Assembly (NCBI GenBank): GCA_017962965.1
Contig: JAGCUI010000048.1
Coordinates: 1 to 64,000 of the forward strand
Direction: 5' to 3'
Origin: Treponema sp.
Lineage (GTDB): Bacteria > Spirochaetota > Spirochaetia > Treponematales > Treponemataceae
DNA: 64,000 nucleotides
Below, piece by piece: positions 7,622-15,734 of this stretch (position 1 is its first letter; each line of letters starts with the position of its first letter). The translations under genes and the position numbers were made by a program. The notes beneath the pieces were generated by a model. That model was not told the origin of the DNA and searched no databases. It worked only from the letters and a program-made list of their open reading frames with translations.

Positions 7622-9253
7622 CTATCCCCTGGTGGAATCACTTACATAAACTGCTGCCTGTAAACCGCCGCGAATAACTGCTCTCCAGAACTTTCTGGCA
7701 TCAATTGCCGGATGTTTTGGGCGCAGAATATCGAACTTTTCTGCAGTCTGAGTAATTGTGTTATAATTCCAGTCCACCTTATTTATATAATCGGCAGATT
7801 TCAGGAATTCCGGTATATTTTTTAAAGCCGAAGCATCTTTTTCAAGAACACCAAAAATAGAAGAAAAATCTTTTAGAGAAAGCTCTCCGTATGCAGAAGG
7901 CGGGAATTCTTTTTCATCCTGTAAGCTGTTATTTGCTAAAAATCTTTCTGTTCTGTCATTATTTGGTGCTAAAGTAATAAATACATTTGAAACAGCATTT
8001 TCTGCAGCTTTAATAGCAATTTCTCTGTTATGAGAAACAGCAATTATATTTCCGCATTTTTCTACATTATTACGAGGAAAATCTACATCACGACCAAGAT
8101 TTACTGTTGCTCTTGGAAGAAAATCAAATACTGCTTTGTCTGTAAAATCTTCTATATTTTCTATATATTCAACAGTTCCTGGAATAGACATCCATGCTCT
8201 TTCTGCGCTTATTCTTGTGCATTCAATTTCAAAAAGTTTGTATGGTTCTTCGCTGTCTTTACAAAGCTCTGAAGGAGTAAATGGAACAGGCTTTCTTTTT
8301 AAGAATAAATCTGTTGGTTCCTGGCCGCATGCTATAACAATCGCCTGCTTTGTAAGATTAAAATCTGAAGCATATGGATAAGTCCAGCCCGACATATAAC
8401 CGCCCGAAAGTCGTGCAGCAATTTCACCAATCATTGGACCTTTGGAAGTAAATTTAATATCTGCTTTTGCTGCCCCACAGGTTAATCCTAAGGCTTTGGC
8501 ACCAAGGGCAAAAACACTTATGAGCTGGTCGTGAACATCTTTTTCTAAAATTGCAGGCATTGTGTGCCCTACTTCTATAAAATAAGGCGGATAACAGATG
8601 TGGCGTTCTGCAAAGCCTGTAATTGTCATAGTATTATTGTAGATTAAAGCATCGATTGAATATTCAGGACCTTCCATATATTCTTCTACGATTGCAACAC
8701 CGGTTCTTGAAGCCTGAACTGCAGCCTTAATTGCAGGATCAAATTCAATAATTGAACGAACCATGCGGCAGCCTCTGGCACCCATATTATCAACAGGCTT
8801 TACAACCAAAGGAAAATCCATTTTTTCGCGAATCTTTTTTAATAAGAATGGGCCAATATCTTTTTCTTCTACACGAACAAAGGCCGGAGAAGGAACATTA
8901 AATTTTTCAAAGCACTCTCTCATCTGAGTTTTAATGCTTGCATTGAGGGCTGCTTCATAAGAATGAGATGCAAATCCAAGCTTCTGGCTTACATAAGAAA
9001 CTGAGGAAGAAAAATCTGTTCCGGCTGTAAAAACGCATGCAAGATTTTCTTTTGACTTTAATTCAGTTGCATATTCTAAAATGCCTTCTTTATCCTTTAA
9101 GTCTATCTGCTTAAAAACATCGGCTTTTTTTACACAAACTGCTTTATCGTCTGCGTCTATAACAAAAACTTTGAGACCTAATTCCTTTGCACTTAAAATG
9201 GCAGGCTTTTGCATAAGACCTGCGCCCAAAATCAATATACTGCTTTTACCCAT
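7622..9253 (-). CDS. ATP-grasp ligase of unknown substrate
   Basis: 543 residues. The N-terminus is a preATP-grasp Rossmann segment (ILILGAGLMQKPAILSAKELG). The ATP-grasp core shows FPLVVKPVDNMGARGCR (about 150-167), IVEEYMEGPEYSID, and AKADIKFTSKGPMIGEIAARLSGG, so ATP and Mg residues look intact. The C-terminal third resembles the extra lobe of PurK/biotin-carboxylase-like ligases. It follows the trifunctional sugar gene by 10 bases and precedes the amidase by five, so it is in the same operon. It probably joins a carboxylate to an amine or amino acid; linking this to glycan or cell-wall decoration is inference. Confidence 0.75.
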   Translation of the reverse strand: MGKSSILILGAGLMQKPAILSAKELGLKVFVIDADDKAVCVKKADVFKQIDLKDKEGILEYATELKSKENLACVFTAGTDFSSSVSYVSQKLGFASHSYEAALNASIKTQMRECFEKFNVPSPAFVRVEEKDIGPFLLKKIREKMDFPLVVKPVDNMGARGCRMVRSIIEFDPAIKAAVQASRTGVAIVEEYMEGPEYSIDALIYNNTMTITGFAERHICYPPYFIEVGHTMPAILEKDVHDQLISVFALGAKALGLTCGAAKADIKFTSKGPMIGEIAARLSGGYMSGWTYPYASDFNLTKQAIVIACGQEPTDLFLKRKPVPFTPSELCKDSEEPYKLFEIECTRISAERAWMSIPGTVEYIENIEDFTDKAVFDFLPRATVNLGRDVDFPRNNVEKCGNIIAVSHNREIAIKAAENAVSNVFITLAPNNDRTERFLANNSLQDEKEFPPSAYGELSLKDFSSIFGVLEKDASALKNIPEFLKSADYINKVDWNYNTITQTAEKFDILRPKHPAIDARKFWRAVIRGGLQAAVYVSDSTRG

Positions 9254-9263
9254 ATTTTTTATC

Positions 9264-11726
9264 TCATAACTCTTTGATTTTCTTACAATAGATTTCTACT
9301 GTATCACCAAGTTTTTTTGCTTCACTGTATTTTAAAATTGTATTCCACTGAATGCTTCCCTTCTGAGCACCAGACTTTTTAATCTGAGGAAAACGCTCAG
9401 GATGATGACCTGTAGAAACAATTTTGACAACTTTAAATCCATAAGGTTTTAAAATTTTATTTGCAATAGAAGGCTCCCAGATTGAATAATGATCTGTAGG
9501 ACTTGCAACATAAAAATTATCTTTATTTGTTGTGGCAGAAACACCCTGGCCCGATGGAGTTGAAAAAGCAAAGATTCCGTCTTTTTTAAGAACTGCATTT
9601 ACCTTTTTTAATACAACATCAAGATTTTTAAAATGTTCTATTACATACCACATGGTAACTGCATCAAACTGTGAAACTCCGAATTCGTCTGTTGTGTCAA
9701 TCTGAGGAAAGGCTGCCTGGCTTGCAGGAAAATGAAGCTCGTTTTTTACAAAATCAATTGCTTCACTTGAAATATCGGTTCCAAAAGGATTGTAATTTTT
9801 TTCTCCGGCAGCCGCTAAAAATGGTCCGTAAGCACAGCCGATATCCAATATATTTTTCCCCTTGGAAGTTTTTATAAGGCTTGAAATAACATTTACACGT
9901 TTTAAACACTGAGCCTTTATTGAATCAAAATCTTCCTGGTAAGTTTTTCCGTATTGTTTTTTATAATCTTCAAAAAAGTATGATTTTTTATAAAGCTTTT
10001 CTGCTTCAGAGCTCCAGGACATATAAATAATTCCGCAGGATTTACATCTTCGGTAAGTTCTTGTGGCATTTCGGGAAATTATAGGGTCTGGTTCAAAATC
10101 CTGTCTCTGGCAAATCGGGCAGTTGATTCTGTGTCCGTTAGAAATCCCGCTTATATAAATTCCCAAAGATTTTTCTGTTTCTCCAAGTTTTTTCTTTGGA
10201 TAAAGATTTGAATTTTCTAAAACTGATTTTACTGTCTTATAATTTAATTTTCCGAACGGAACAAATGCATACTCATATTTTTGAGCAAGTTTTTCGTGAA
10301 GCTTTGTTGAAGAAAGCATTAATAAAGCACAACCGGCATAGGCTGCTTCAAAGGCTGTGAGCCCGTAATGAGTTACAACAAGGTCGTATTCATAAAGATG
10401 TTCTTTTAAATCTTCCACAGGAGGAATAAAACGGATATTTACAATTTCTGAAATTAAATTATCTTTTTTTGTAATTGCAGAAATTTTTGCATCCGGGTAA
10501 ATCTGATTTAAAATTAAGGCTGCATTTTCTGTAAGGTTTGCAGGATCTTCTCCACCGATGCACACTAAAATATTTTTAAAAGAAGATGGTTTATTTTTTC
10601 TTACGTTCAAAGGCTTACTAATAAAACAAGGGTCGTTAAAGTTTGCCTGTCTTGTTAAATCGTAAGAAGGAATTACATCAAGTAAGTAATCGCAAAAATC
10701 AGAGTTTTTAGAGCCTTCATCAAGTGCAATAATTGATTTATATTTTGAAAGCTTAATCATGTCTTTTCTTTCCAGGCTGAATAAATCTGTTACGATTACT
10801 GGAGAAAAAGTTTCGTCGGGAAGCTCATTTATAACCTGATATTCTTTTAATCCTTTTTTAATATAGCTTTTGATGATGTCACTAGTTTCTTCAAGAGTAT
10901 AATCACTAGGGATGTAAATATAAGAATCTGTTTCTATTGCACACTTTAAGCAGCGGTGAAGATGCCCTGTTCCATGTCCTTTACTTGTAGAAGGATAAAA
11001 AATCACAGGGTTTTTGATTTTATTTGAATCAAGTGCTTCTAAAATCTGTTCTGTTGTGTACGGCTCTTTTATTTTTTTCTTGTCGCCAGAAACATAATTT
11101 ACAATGGAAATTGCACGTAAATAATCTGAGTAAGTATCTATTGTAGTTCTAAGATTTGGAAAATTAAAACGTGAAGGCGCTGTAATAAATTCACAGTTAA
11201 ATCTTTCTTTGTGATTATATAAGGCCGGTCCTACATGCTCCTGGTCGAACGATGAATCTGTAAGCTCTGCTGCCTCGAGTAAGGATGAAGCATCAATAAT
11301 TTCTACGCCTGAACCATGAGGAAGTCCTGTATAAGTTAAATAATCACAGGTTTTTCTATATTTATTCTTTTTTTCAAATTCATCCAAAGAGGCCTGTGCT
11401 GCTTCGTAAAATAAAAATGGATTATCTGCTGTGGCACGAATGATTGTATTTACCTTGATCTTTTTGATTAAATCACAAAAGCGTTTTAAAACATTGTTCA
11501 AATCTCCGGCAAAACAGTCAAATCCGTTTGCGTCGCAGATTGGTTTTATAATTTTATAAGACTCTGAGTCTGTGGCAACATAATATTTATTTGCACGAAC
11601 CTTTTTCATGCTTGCTAAAACCCAGTCTAAAACAGTTTTTCCTCCCAGCTCCTTTATTGCTTTTTCCGGAAGTCTTGTAGAGGATAATCTGCATTGAACA
11701 ATTACAGCTTTTTTATTTCTAATCAT
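9264..11726 (-). CDS. Trifunctional: SpsF-like cytidylyltransferase, PseG/SpsG-like domain, methyltransferase
   Basis: 820 residues in three domains. Residues 1-235: nucleotidyltransferase with QCRLSSTRLPEKAIKELGG, as in SpsF/NeuA-type CMP-sugar synthetases. Residues 238-515: a PseG/SpsG-like domain, with GHGTGHLHRCL (250-260), LDEGSKNSD, VCIGGEDPANLT (388-399) and YGLTAFEAAYAG (454-465). Residues 535-820: a CPxC...CxxC zinc ribbon (536-564) then a class I SAM methyltransferase (LDIGCAYGPFLA, 627-638). Each family is known separately in CMP-nonulosonate-like sugar pathways; here they are one chain. It overlaps the upstream glycosyltransferase by eight bases. Likely role: making and methylating an activated sugar, possibly for flagellin given nearby flaA. 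Confidence 0.8.
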   Translation of the reverse strand: MIRNKKAVIVQCRLSSTRLPEKAIKELGGKTVLDWVLASMKKVRANKYYVATDSESYKIIKPICDANGFDCFAGDLNNVLKRFCDLIKKIKVNTIIRATADNPFLFYEAAQASLDEFEKKNKYRKTCDYLTYTGLPHGSGVEIIDASSLLEAAELTDSSFDQEHVGPALYNHKERFNCEFITAPSRFNFPNLRTTIDTYSDYLRAISIVNYVSGDKKKIKEPYTTEQILEALDSNKIKNPVIFYPSTSKGHGTGHLHRCLKCAIETDSYIYIPSDYTLEETSDIIKSYIKKGLKEYQVINELPDETFSPVIVTDLFSLERKDMIKLSKYKSIIALDEGSKNSDFCDYLLDVIPSYDLTRQANFNDPCFISKPLNVRKNKPSSFKNILVCIGGEDPANLTENAALILNQIYPDAKISAITKKDNLISEIVNIRFIPPVEDLKEHLYEYDLVVTHYGLTAFEAAYAGCALLMLSSTKLHEKLAQKYEYAFVPFGKLNYKTVKSVLENSNLYPKKKLGETEKSLGIYISGISNGHRINCPICQRQDFEPDPIISRNATRTYRRCKSCGIIYMSWSSEAEKLYKKSYFFEDYKKQYGKTYQEDFDSIKAQCLKRVNVISSLIKTSKGKNILDIGCAYGPFLAAAGEKNYNPFGTDISSEAIDFVKNELHFPASQAAFPQIDTTDEFGVSQFDAVTMWYVIEHFKNLDVVLKKVNAVLKKDGIFAFSTPSGQGVSATTNKDNFYVASPTDHYSIWEPSIANKILKPYGFKVVKIVSTGHHPERFPQIKKSGAQKGSIQWNTILKYSEAKKLGDTVEIYCKKIKEL

Positions 11727-12678
11727 GCTTGTTCCAGCCTTGAATAAAAATTGGTAAATCCATTTTGAAATTATACTGATTCTTTTCTACCCACTCTTTT
11801 GCATTTTTAAATAATCTTCTTGCCTGAATGTATCCGCAGGAAGAGCGTTTTGAAAATTTTAAGAAGAATGAATGGCTTATATAACCCTTATCGTTTTTAA
11901 ATCTTGGAACTTCGTTTTTTAAATAATATCGAAGGTAATCCATATTTACTGTTCTGTCTTCTACTGGAAGATCTTCTATATAAGAGAATGTAAACATTGT
12001 AGTTAAATGAGTATGTTCCCCCCAAAGCCAGGCTCTCATTGCAAGATCAAGATTCTGCCAGTAAGAGGATTTAATTGTCCAGTCAAAACCGCCAAGGCTT
12101 ATAAACTTTTTGCGGTTATAAAGACCGATAAAATCAAAAGGATAAATTGTTTTGATTCCGTCGTTTATAATAGAAGATGAATCAATTACAAAGTGTGATT
12201 TTTCTGCTCCAGGAACAAAGATTGAATTAATTCCGTTTTTATTTTTATCAAGCAGGCGCGGAACAACACAATATATTCCTTCTGCAGTTAATCTTTCTGC
12301 AAGATGAGGAAGCATAACGCCTGAAGGAATATAAAGACTGTCGCGGATTACTAAAACATATTCTGAATCTATTTCGCTCATTGCAAGATTTATCATCTCG
12401 CCGTCGCTTGCTTTTTCTAAAGGAATTATAAATTTAACAGCCGGAAACTTTTTTGCAACATCTTCTATAGAAAAATTTTCAGCATTGTTTTCTACTGAAA
12501 CTACATGTTCAAAGTTACATGCCAAAAGATTTTCGAATACATGAACTTTAAAATGACTTCCGCTTGAGTTTAATAAAATTACAGAGATATTTAATGCGTC
12601 TTTTGATGTATTTTTTCTTCCGCCGATTACAGTTCGGTTTATCTGATGTTCATCAAAAGTTAAAGGTATAGTATTCAT
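11719..12678 (-). CDS. Glycosyltransferase, family 2-like (GT-A fold)
   Basis: About 319 residues from the ATG at 12678, which has GGAG at good spacing; the longer frame to 12690 lacks this. Visible GT-A elements: LNISVILLNSSG at the N-terminus, the stretch MINLAMSEIDSEYVLVIRDSLYIPSG where the nucleotide-sugar DxD-like site should be, and FDFIGLYNRKKFISLGGFDW, the usual acceptor-side block. No signal peptide or membrane segment. It overlaps the end of the spiro-SPASM gene by 26 bases and the next gene by eight, indicating tight coupling. The sugar and acceptor are unknown; flagellin or surface glycan is inferred from context. Confidence 0.68.
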   Translation of the reverse strand: MNTIPLTFDEHQINRTVIGGRKNTSKDALNISVILLNSSGSHFKVHVFENLLACNFEHVVSVENNAENFSIEDVAKKFPAVKFIIPLEKASDGEMINLAMSEIDSEYVLVIRDSLYIPSGVMLPHLAERLTAEGIYCVVPRLLDKNKNGINSIFVPGAEKSHFVIDSSSIINDGIKTIYPFDFIGLYNRKKFISLGGFDWTIKSSYWQNLDLAMRAWLWGEHTHLTTMFTFSYIEDLPVEDRTVNMDYLRYYLKNEVPRFKNDKGYISHSFFLKFSKRSSCGYIQARRLFKNAKEWVEKNQYNFKMDLPIFIQGWNKHD

Positions 12679-14197
12679 CGCAATCTCCACATTTTTTATT
12701 TATTTTTCCTTCAATCTGCTCTTTTAATAATGAATCAGTCTTTTCCCAGATTTCATTTAGGCTTTGTGTAAATACATTTCCGATTACATTATCCAAAACA
12801 TATTCCTTACACAAAATAACATCGCCGTTAGTTAAGATATTCATGTCGCGTCTTAAATGCCAGCAGACATTTCGTTCAATCGGGCTTAAATCTGCAGGTT
12901 TTTGAGAAGGTAAAAGTCCTGCAAAATCATCATATTTCTGAATTATAAATTCCCCACCCGAAGCATTGCTCTTTTCTTTCCAGTATCTGAAAAAGCCTTC
13001 AAGCTCTTCTTCGTTTTCATTCATCCTTACAAACTGCGGATACACATTACCCGGCACAACAGCGTTCAACTTTTCCACCACTTTCAAAGCGTCCTGTAAG
13101 CTACCCTCGGCCCCGCGAATCTTTTTATACATAGCATCACTAAAAGCATCCATAGAAACAGCAAGCATAACCGGCGCCCACTTACCAACATGTTCACCTA
13201 CTTTTTGTATACTTGCCTTAAGCTTAGAACATACATCATCGGTAATAAGCATTCCGTCTGTTTCGATAAATACCGAAAGTCCTTTATAAGACAAAATGTT
13301 TTCTATTATTTTAAATACATCGGGGTTATTAAAAGCTTCGCCCCACAAAGAAAGACAAATTACAGCTTCTTGAGAAAAGTCTGCGATTTTTTTAATAAGC
13401 TCACTTGCCTTTTCGTAAGACATAAAATTTTCTGCCTTAAAAACTTCTGCATTATTTTTTTCTTTATAATGTTTTGGATAAGGACAATAAACGCATTTTC
13501 CTGCACAGCGGTCTGCAATCTGAATGTTATAATAACAAGGAACAGTTTTTAAAACTGCTGCACAGTTCTGGGCTGCTTTATTAATTTCATCAGCATTGCC
13601 TTCGAGTACATTTATTTTTTTTTGACAAAGCTCTTTATAAAGATTTACGCACGAAAGATAATCAGCTTTGTTTTCACAATCAAAGTTGAATCTTAAAAGT
13701 CTGTAGTCGTCGTCTGCTAAAATTGTTTCAATTTCGAAAGAGTTTATATCAGTTTTAATTAAATTATAAATTGCTTCGCGGCTTACCTTTTTCTGCCCTT
13801 CTTCCTTTTGAGTTGTTTTTGCAAGCTCTAAAAGAATGTTTAAAGTTCCGGTATGAATAAGTTCTGGTGCAAGCCCCTTTGAATATCCGTCGGCAAAAGT
13901 ATATTCAGAATGATATTTTGTATGAAAATCTATAAGGCGGTTTGTAAGTTCGTAATTCAAAAATGGAAAATCGTTATATGCAAAAATTACATAATCTGCG
14001 CTGAAATCCTTTGCTTGTTTACACATTGCTTCTAAAAGCTCGAGCACAGAATTCTTTTTACTTAAAGTAACAGTCTTATCTACGCCTAATTTTTTTGCCC
14101 ATTCAGCGCTTAATTCAATTGAGGACTTTCCGTCAAAACCTTTTTCGTTTTTATAAAGAGATTTTTCATCATCATAAAAAATTATTATACTTTTCAT
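12653..14197 (-). CDS. Radical SAM protein with nucleotidyltransferase-like N-terminus (spiro-SPASM type)
   Basis: 514 residues from the ATG at 14197. The N-terminal 200 residues resemble a nucleotidyltransferase/GT-A fold (MKSIIIFYDD, FDGKSSIELSAEWAKKLG, DYVIFAYNDFPFL). A radical SAM core starts with CAGKCVYC (C231, C235, C238) and the C-terminus carries SPASM-like cysteines (NVCWHLRR, VILCKEY, KKCGDCDEYYTF). This layout matches a family named spiro-SPASM, found in spirochaetes. It heads the putative glycan operon. Substrate unknown; SPASM enzymes often modify peptides or act as dehydrogenases using auxiliary Fe-S clusters. Confidence 0.78.
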   Translation of the reverse strand: MKSIIIFYDDEKSLYKNEKGFDGKSSIELSAEWAKKLGVDKTVTLSKKNSVLELLEAMCKQAKDFSADYVIFAYNDFPFLNYELTNRLIDFHTKYHSEYTFADGYSKGLAPELIHTGTLNILLELAKTTQKEEGQKKVSREAIYNLIKTDINSFEIETILADDDYRLLRFNFDCENKADYLSCVNLYKELCQKKINVLEGNADEINKAAQNCAAVLKTVPCYYNIQIADRCAGKCVYCPYPKHYKEKNNAEVFKAENFMSYEKASELIKKIADFSQEAVICLSLWGEAFNNPDVFKIIENILSYKGLSVFIETDGMLITDDVCSKLKASIQKVGEHVGKWAPVMLAVSMDAFSDAMYKKIRGAEGSLQDALKVVEKLNAVVPGNVYPQFVRMNENEEELEGFFRYWKEKSNASGGEFIIQKYDDFAGLLPSQKPADLSPIERNVCWHLRRDMNILTNGDVILCKEYVLDNVIGNVFTQSLNEIWEKTDSLLKEQIEGKINKKCGDCDEYYTFNF

Positions 14198-14219
14198 CAC
14201 TTTATTTATCGGCAATCGA

Positions 14220-14248
14220 TTGAACAAGTTTATTTATTTGAATAGAAT
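14220..14248 (+). promoter_or_regulatory. Promoter of xseA, apparently leaderless
   Basis: -35 TTGAAC (14220-14225), a 17-base spacer and -10 TAGAAT (14243-14248). Only six bases (ATTTTT) separate the -10 from the ATG at 14255, so transcription should start at or next to the start codon and no ribosome-binding site fits. Confidence 0.72.
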
Positions 14249-14254
14249 ATTTTT

Positions 14255-15472
14255 ATGGATTTTGGTTTGCAGCCTCAAAAACAGATTTTTTCAGTAACAC
14301 AGATAACTCAGTATATTTCCGAGCTTTTAACTCAAAGCTTTCCGTCTGTTATTGTAGAAGGTGAAATTTCAAACTGGAAACCAAGCTCTGCAGGTCATAT
14401 TTATTTTACGCTTAAAGATGCAAATTCTCAGATTAGCGCGGTGCTGTTTAAGGGTAGCGCATACAAATTGAACTTCAGACCAAAGGACGGAGATAAGGTT
14501 CGTTGTACGGGAAGCATAAGCGTGTATGCGCCGCGCGGAAGCTATCAGATTATTGTAAGCGGAATGGAGCTTTCGGGACAGGGAAATATTCTTCAGATGA
14601 TTGAAGAGCGAAAGAAAAAGCTTGCACAGGAAGGATTATTTGAAAATGAAAGAAAAAAGCCTCTTCCAAGAATTATTAAAACCTTAGGTGTTGTAACAAG
14701 TCCAACCGGCGCTGCAATTAAAGATATTATCAACGTAACAAGAAAAAGAAATAAAACTGTGGATATTATTGTATTTCCGGCCATTGTTCAGGGAGCAGAA
14801 GCTGCGGCAACAATTGTAAAAATGATTGAAATTGCAAATTTTTATAAACTTTGCGATGTTCTGATTGTAGGACGAGGCGGCGGCTCAATAGAAGATTTAC
14901 TTCCGTTCAGCGAAGAAAGTGTTGTTCGTGCCATTGCAGCATCCGACATTCCAGTGATTTCTGCAGTTGGTCATGATTACGACTGGGCCATAAGTGATTT
15001 AGCAGCAGATGTAAGGGCGGCAACTCCATCTCAGGCTGCAGAGTTTGCAAATACAGAGCTTACAGAAATTCAGCAGAATATCAGTGAATGTAAAAACCTT
15101 TTATATACTTCAATCGTGCAAAAAGTTAATAACACAAGACTCATGATTAAATCATTTAATCCGCAGTCGCTTGAGCTTAGATTCAGACAGATTGAAGAGC
15201 CTATTTTAAATAGATTTGCAACTGCAAAAGAAAAACTTGGTACAAACTTACTGGAAAAAATCCGTGATTACAGAAACCGAATTACAAACTGCAAAACTGT
15301 ACTTGAAAATGCCAGCCCTTCTGTAATCTTTAGCCGTGGCTATTCAATGGTAAAAGATGAAAAAGGAAACATAATCAGAGATTCGTCTCAGGTAAAAATA
15401 AACGACAAAATTATAATCACCCCGTTCAAGGGAACAATTATTGCTGATGTAAAGGAAACAAAGGAGAAATAA
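14255..15472 (+). CDS. xseA: Exodeoxyribonuclease VII large subunit
   Basis: 405 residues. An N-terminal OB-fold (VIVEGEISNWKPSSAGHIYFTLKD) is followed by the exonuclease VII large-subunit core (LGVVTSPTGAAIKDIINV, VLIVGRGGGSIEDLLPFSEE, PVISAVGHDYDWAISDLAADVRAATPSQAAE) and a coiled region, ending with the family's FSRGYSMVKDEKG block. With XseB it degrades single-stranded DNA from both ends to short oligomers in repair and recombination. It opens the plus-strand run xseA-xseB-mutL, five bases ahead of xseB, and is divergent from the glycan operon. Confidence 0.95.
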   Translation: MDFGLQPQKQIFSVTQITQYISELLTQSFPSVIVEGEISNWKPSSAGHIYFTLKDANSQISAVLFKGSAYKLNFRPKDGDKVRCTGSISVYAPRGSYQIIVSGMELSGQGNILQMIEERKKKLAQEGLFENERKKPLPRIIKTLGVVTSPTGAAIKDIINVTRKRNKTVDIIVFPAIVQGAEAAATIVKMIEIANFYKLCDVLIVGRGGGSIEDLLPFSEESVVRAIAASDIPVISAVGHDYDWAISDLAADVRAATPSQAAEFANTELTEIQQNISECKNLLYTSIVQKVNNTRLMIKSFNPQSLELRFRQIEEPILNRFATAKEKLGTNLLEKIRDYRNRITNCKTVLENASPSVIFSRGYSMVKDEKGNIIRDSSQVKINDKIIITPFKGTIIADVKETKEK

Positions 15473-15476
15473 TATT

Positions 15477-15734
15477 ATGGAAAATTTTGAACAGAAACTT
15501 GAAAAACTGGAACAGCTTACAAATGATATTAAAAGAAGCGATATTTCTCTGGAAGATGCCTTAAAGGATTTTGAAGAAGGAATGAAGCTTGCTTCGGGCA
15601 TGGAACAGGAGCTTGATAAAATCGAAGGAAAAATTCAGATTTTGATGAGCGAACCAAATCCTATGACACAGGATAATAAACCTGCAATGGACGACTTTAC
15701 AGACGACAGTGAAGTAAACGGAACCAGAAGATGA
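15477..15734 (+). CDS. xseB: Exodeoxyribonuclease VII small subunit
   Basis: 85 residues. The N-terminal 55 residues are the family's two-helix unit (FEQKLEKLEQLTNDIKRSD and LEDALKDFEEGMKLA), which packs as several copies on XseA. The acidic tail is typical. It starts five bases after xseA and its stop overlaps the mutL start by four bases, so all three are one operon for DNA repair. Confidence 0.93.
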   Translation: MENFEQKLEKLEQLTNDIKRSDISLEDALKDFEEGMKLASGMEQELDKIEGKIQILMSEPNPMTQDNKPAMDDFTDDSEVNGTRR

